Source of the DNA: an uncultured Anaerolineae bacterium
GTDB lineage: Bacteria; Chloroflexota; Anaerolineae; Anaerolineales; Villigracilaceae
Reading direction: 5' to 3'
Length of the DNA stretch: 41,635 nucleotides
Assembly (NCBI GenBank): GCA_903910795.1
Contig: CAIWAX010000197.1
Coordinates: forward strand, 1 to 41,635
Both the position numbers and the translations under genes were made by a program. The stretch's first letter is position 1. The number at the start of each line of letters is the position of its first letter. The notes beneath the pieces are model-generated. The model was given only the letters and a program-made list of their open reading frames with translations, made no database searches and was not told the DNA's origin. Shown piece after piece: positions 39,228 through 41,635 of this stretch.

Positions 39228-41635
39228 TCAGCCAGTATGTACCCTCACACAGTTTCGTCCGGATGTCTTGGCAGCATATAAAGCGTGGTCAGCCGCGTGC
39301 AATAGCCTATCAACGCTATCACCATTTTGGGGGTAAACTGCCAGCCCGATAGAGATGGTAGAGGTTAAACTCGCTGGGCCAACCCGAACCAGGCTGAATT
39401 CATAACACAGGATTTCGGCCCGGCGTTTGGCATCCGAGATGTTGGCGCCCGGAAGGATAATAATAAACTCCTCCCCGCCGTAACGGCAGGCTATGTCGCT
39501 ATCACGAATGCTCTGCCGTAACAGATTACTCAGGGCTACCAGTACCAGATCGCCAGATTCATGCCCGTATGTATCATTGAGATTTTTAAAATGGTCGATA
39601 TCCAACATCAGGACACTTACTGAATTTTCCTCACGGTTTGCACGTGACAGCTCGCGCTGCAAGGCATCATTCATAAAACGACGATTATATAGTCCGGTCA
39701 ATGAGTCATGGGTGGCCAGTTCGATCAAAAGAGCTTGCATAGCCTCATTGGCCACAGCCTGCTTTTCCAATTTTCGATTGGCACGCCGCAAAGCCTGTTC
39801 CGCTTCTTTACGTTCCGTAATATCAACGTGGGTTCCGATGATTCTGATCGGTTTGCCGTTTTCATCCCATTGGACAGGTCGTCCGCGGCTAAGGATCCAT
39901 TTCCAACCACTGCCCCGGGCGCGCATACGCATCTCAATTTCGAAACCTGGGATGCGGTTTTCGCGGCAGTCTTGATTAATCGCCCGAACCCGCTCCAGAT
40001 CATCAGGATGAACCAGGCCCAACCAACCATCAATGTTACTGGGGATTTCAGCAAGATCATAACCCAGCATGCGACAATATCCTGGACTGAAGTACGTATA
40101 ATTATCGAGAAAATTCTGATCCCACAGCCCATCATTGGAGGCATCCATCGCCAATCTGAGCTGCTCTTCGCTTTTTTCAAGCGCCATCTCTGCCAGTTTA
40201 TGCTCACTGATATCCATGATGGTTCCGGTAACTTTGATGACACTCCCACCCTCAAACACCGGTTTCCCGTGGGTTCGTACCCAGAGTTTTACGCCTTGTG
40301 CGTTTTGAATACTTAATTCCAGGTCGTATGATTTTCCCTCATTAACAGCCAGGGAAAACGCTCTACCCATCGTTTCCTGATCTTCAGGAGCATAAAAACT
40401 GGTATCCTGGACGATATCGTCTGGGATAAAATCATACGAAACGCCATAGATATGATAAATTTCGCGAGTCCAGGTTACCTTTTTGGTTTCACAGTCATAT
40501 TCCCATCCGCCCACTTTCGCAATAGCCTGGGATTCATTTAGCAGGGTCTCGCTTTGCTTTAGTGCATCTTCAGCGAACTTTCGCCCGGTGATATCTTCCA
40601 CAAAACCTTCCAAGTAAACCAGACTGCCATCAGGGGCCAGAACTTGGCGCACAGAAAGTTTACCCACCATCAGACTGCCATCTTTTCTACGGTAATGATT
40701 GACAGCATGAAACCAGTTCTCGCGGTCAAGCGTGCTTCGAAGAACATCTCCATAATTGAAGGTGTCAACATATAGCTGACTGGGGATATCAGTAATCGTG
40801 GAGACTAGTTCCTGTGGGCCATTGTAACGAAGCATGGCAGCCAGGGCAGTATTGACCATCAAAAAGCCCCCACCCGGTAGGGAATGGAATATGCCAATGG
40901 ATGCATTATCAAAAAGGTCATGATATTTGGCTTCACTTTTTAACAGTAAATTCTCAGTTTGCTTGAATTCTTTGAACATTGCGCGAAGAGTAAAGGAGGT
41001 CAGAACCAATACAATCAGGTAAATTTGCATCCCGACAAGGTGCATTTCAAGACTTTGCGCCGTTTCAGCAAATTGACTCAGACCATTGAGCGCGTTGAAT
41101 AATCCCACCAGGCAGGTGAGACCCAACAATGTGGTGATAAAGCGTTGGTTGAACCGTAGACCGGCCCAAATTAAAAATGGGAATATCAAGTAGGCGCTTA
41201 AATCTGGTTCGCCAAGGATCGGCTGCCCGGAGAGGAAGAGAACTGCCAGAGCAATCATCACGCAAGCCAGCAAAACAACGCCTTCTAACGTTTTCCAGCC
41301 AAACCATCTACCGTCCAAAACCACATCTTGATAGGCAGGCATCCACGAAAGGATCAGAGGTGTGATGAGAACCATGCCCAGGCTATCAGCCAAACACCAG
41401 CTAAACCACAAACGCCAGAAATTTACCCCGAATAACTGAGATGCCGCGGCCGCGCCGAAACAAGTTGCTCCAACAACACTCAGTATGACATAAAGGAAGA
41501 ACCATATTGATTGACTGGCGCGGCTGAAAAGCTGGTAACTATTGACAAAACGCTCCAATAAATTAGCCGCAAAGAAGGCCTCAGCACAGTTCACAATAGC
41601 AATTACAAGGCCAATCACGAAGGGATAACCTCCTA
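39228..41635 (-). CDS. MASE1-PAS-PAS-PAS-GGDEF diguanylate cyclase (5' end outside window)
   Basis: The frame remains open to the right edge (a GTG at 41618 is in mid-sequence and PF upstream of it continues the membrane domain), so the N-terminus is missing. The visible part has about five to six membrane helices of a MASE1 sensor, three PAS domains (YHDLFDNASIGIFHS; IAKVGGWEYDCETKKVTW; LRLAMDASNDGLWD) with PAC segments, a coiled linker, and a GGDEF domain with active-site GGEEF. RDSD, five residues before it, is an inhibitory I-site. It should make cyclic di-GMP from GTP in response to a membrane or redox signal. Confidence 0.88.
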   Translation of the reverse strand, partial: GGYPFVIGLVIAIVNCAEAFFAANLLERFVNSYQLFSRASQSIWFFLYVILSVVGATCFGAAAASQLFGVNFWRLWFSWCLADSLGMVLITPLILSWMPAYQDVVLDGRWFGWKTLEGVVLLACVMIALAVLFLSGQPILGEPDLSAYLIFPFLIWAGLRFNQRFITTLLGLTCLVGLFNALNGLSQFAETAQSLEMHLVGMQIYLIVLVLTSFTLRAMFKEFKQTENLLLKSEAKYHDLFDNASIGIFHSLPGGGFLMVNTALAAMLRYNGPQELVSTITDIPSQLYVDTFNYGDVLRSTLDRENWFHAVNHYRRKDGSLMVGKLSVRQVLAPDGSLVYLEGFVEDITGRKFAEDALKQSETLLNESQAIAKVGGWEYDCETKKVTWTREIYHIYGVSYDFIPDDIVQDTSFYAPEDQETMGRAFSLAVNEGKSYDLELSIQNAQGVKLWVRTHGKPVFEGGSVIKVTGTIMDISEHKLAEMALEKSEEQLRLAMDASNDGLWDQNFLDNYTYFSPGYCRMLGYDLAEIPSNIDGWLGLVHPDDLERVRAINQDCRENRIPGFEIEMRMRARGSGWKWILSRGRPVQWDENGKPIRIIGTHVDITERKEAEQALRRANRKLEKQAVANEAMQALLIELATHDSLTGLYNRRFMNDALQRELSRANREENSVSVLMLDIDHFKNLNDTYGHESGDLVLVALSNLLRQSIRDSDIACRYGGEEFIIILPGANISDAKRRAEILCYEFSLVRVGPASLTSTISIGLAVYPQNGDSVDRLLHAADHALYAAKTSGRNCVRVHTG

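Noticed and set aside
41618-41635. GTG at 41618 as the true start of the diguanylate cyclase
   Set aside because: The frame is open to the window edge and the residues before it continue a membrane domain that would otherwise be cut in the middle, so the gene is taken as partial.

Overview
The window reads as one contig segment from an uncultured-type bacterium with mid GC content, dense operons and AGGAG-type ribosome binding sites. The gene content (MinD-like ATPases beside a sensor and a nucleotide-transporter/HEAT/cyclic-nucleotide-binding fusion, a partner-switch operon with glycogen debranching, many NTF2/SnoaL-fold proteins, an FHA fusion) fits a Chloroflexota lineage such as Anaerolineae. 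That assignment is inference from gene style, not from a marker gene. No rRNA, tRNA, CRISPR array or transposase gene was seen.

Layout. 1-325 is repeat-rich non-coding DNA. 326-5560 holds an acetyl-CoA synthetase-like ligase (minus), an RNase II-family exonuclease and an iron-sulfur protein (plus). 5836-14306 (plus) is a signalling block: MinD-like ATPase, O-methyltransferase, Cache-HAMP-GAF receptor, a 1218-residue transporter-like/HEAT/cNMP-binding protein and a second MinD-like ATPase. It converges on a minus-strand block (14373-21191) of PP2C phosphatase, HATPase anti-sigma kinase, STAS, GlgX debranching enzyme, STAS and an AGE-fold protein. From memory this closely resembles the icfG (Rsb/Spo-like) cluster of Synechocystis. 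21213-24964 adds a TMEM175-like channel, a VOC protein, a DJ-1/PfpI protein and a GMC oxidoreductase.

24967-31077 is the most unusual part: nine consecutive minus-strand genes that encode about eleven NTF2/SnoaL-like domains, one gene being an FHA-NTF2-NTF2 fusion, interrupted by one 4-OT-type tautomerase. Upstream of them, in the same orientation, lie a benzoylformate-decarboxylase-like TPP enzyme and a second DJ-1/PfpI protein (to 33678). Tight spacing suggests a single long operon read leftward from a divergent promoter region near 33.7 kb. The enzymes together suggest chemistry on carbonyl or 2-oxo compounds, but no substrate can be named from sequence.

33830-36211 (plus) holds a SIRT5-like Sir2 deacylase, a DUF1963 protein and an anchored HNH-type nuclease. 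On the minus strand follow a GH25-like/SH3 cell-wall protein, a DinB-like protein and a MASE1-PAS-GGDEF diguanylate cyclase that runs off the right edge.

Superimposed on all of this are at least two families of short dispersed repeats. Family A starts ATGGAATAATCCCGGTACGA and carries a palindromic core around GATTTGCTAAGCAAATC. Family B starts ATGGAAAGTACCCATAAG. They occur between genes, next to ribosome binding sites, in tandem, as stop or start codons, and in frame inside coding sequences. A separate 253-bp element with perfect 21-bp terminal inverted repeats lies at 38105-38357, and an inverted relative of it lies at the left edge.
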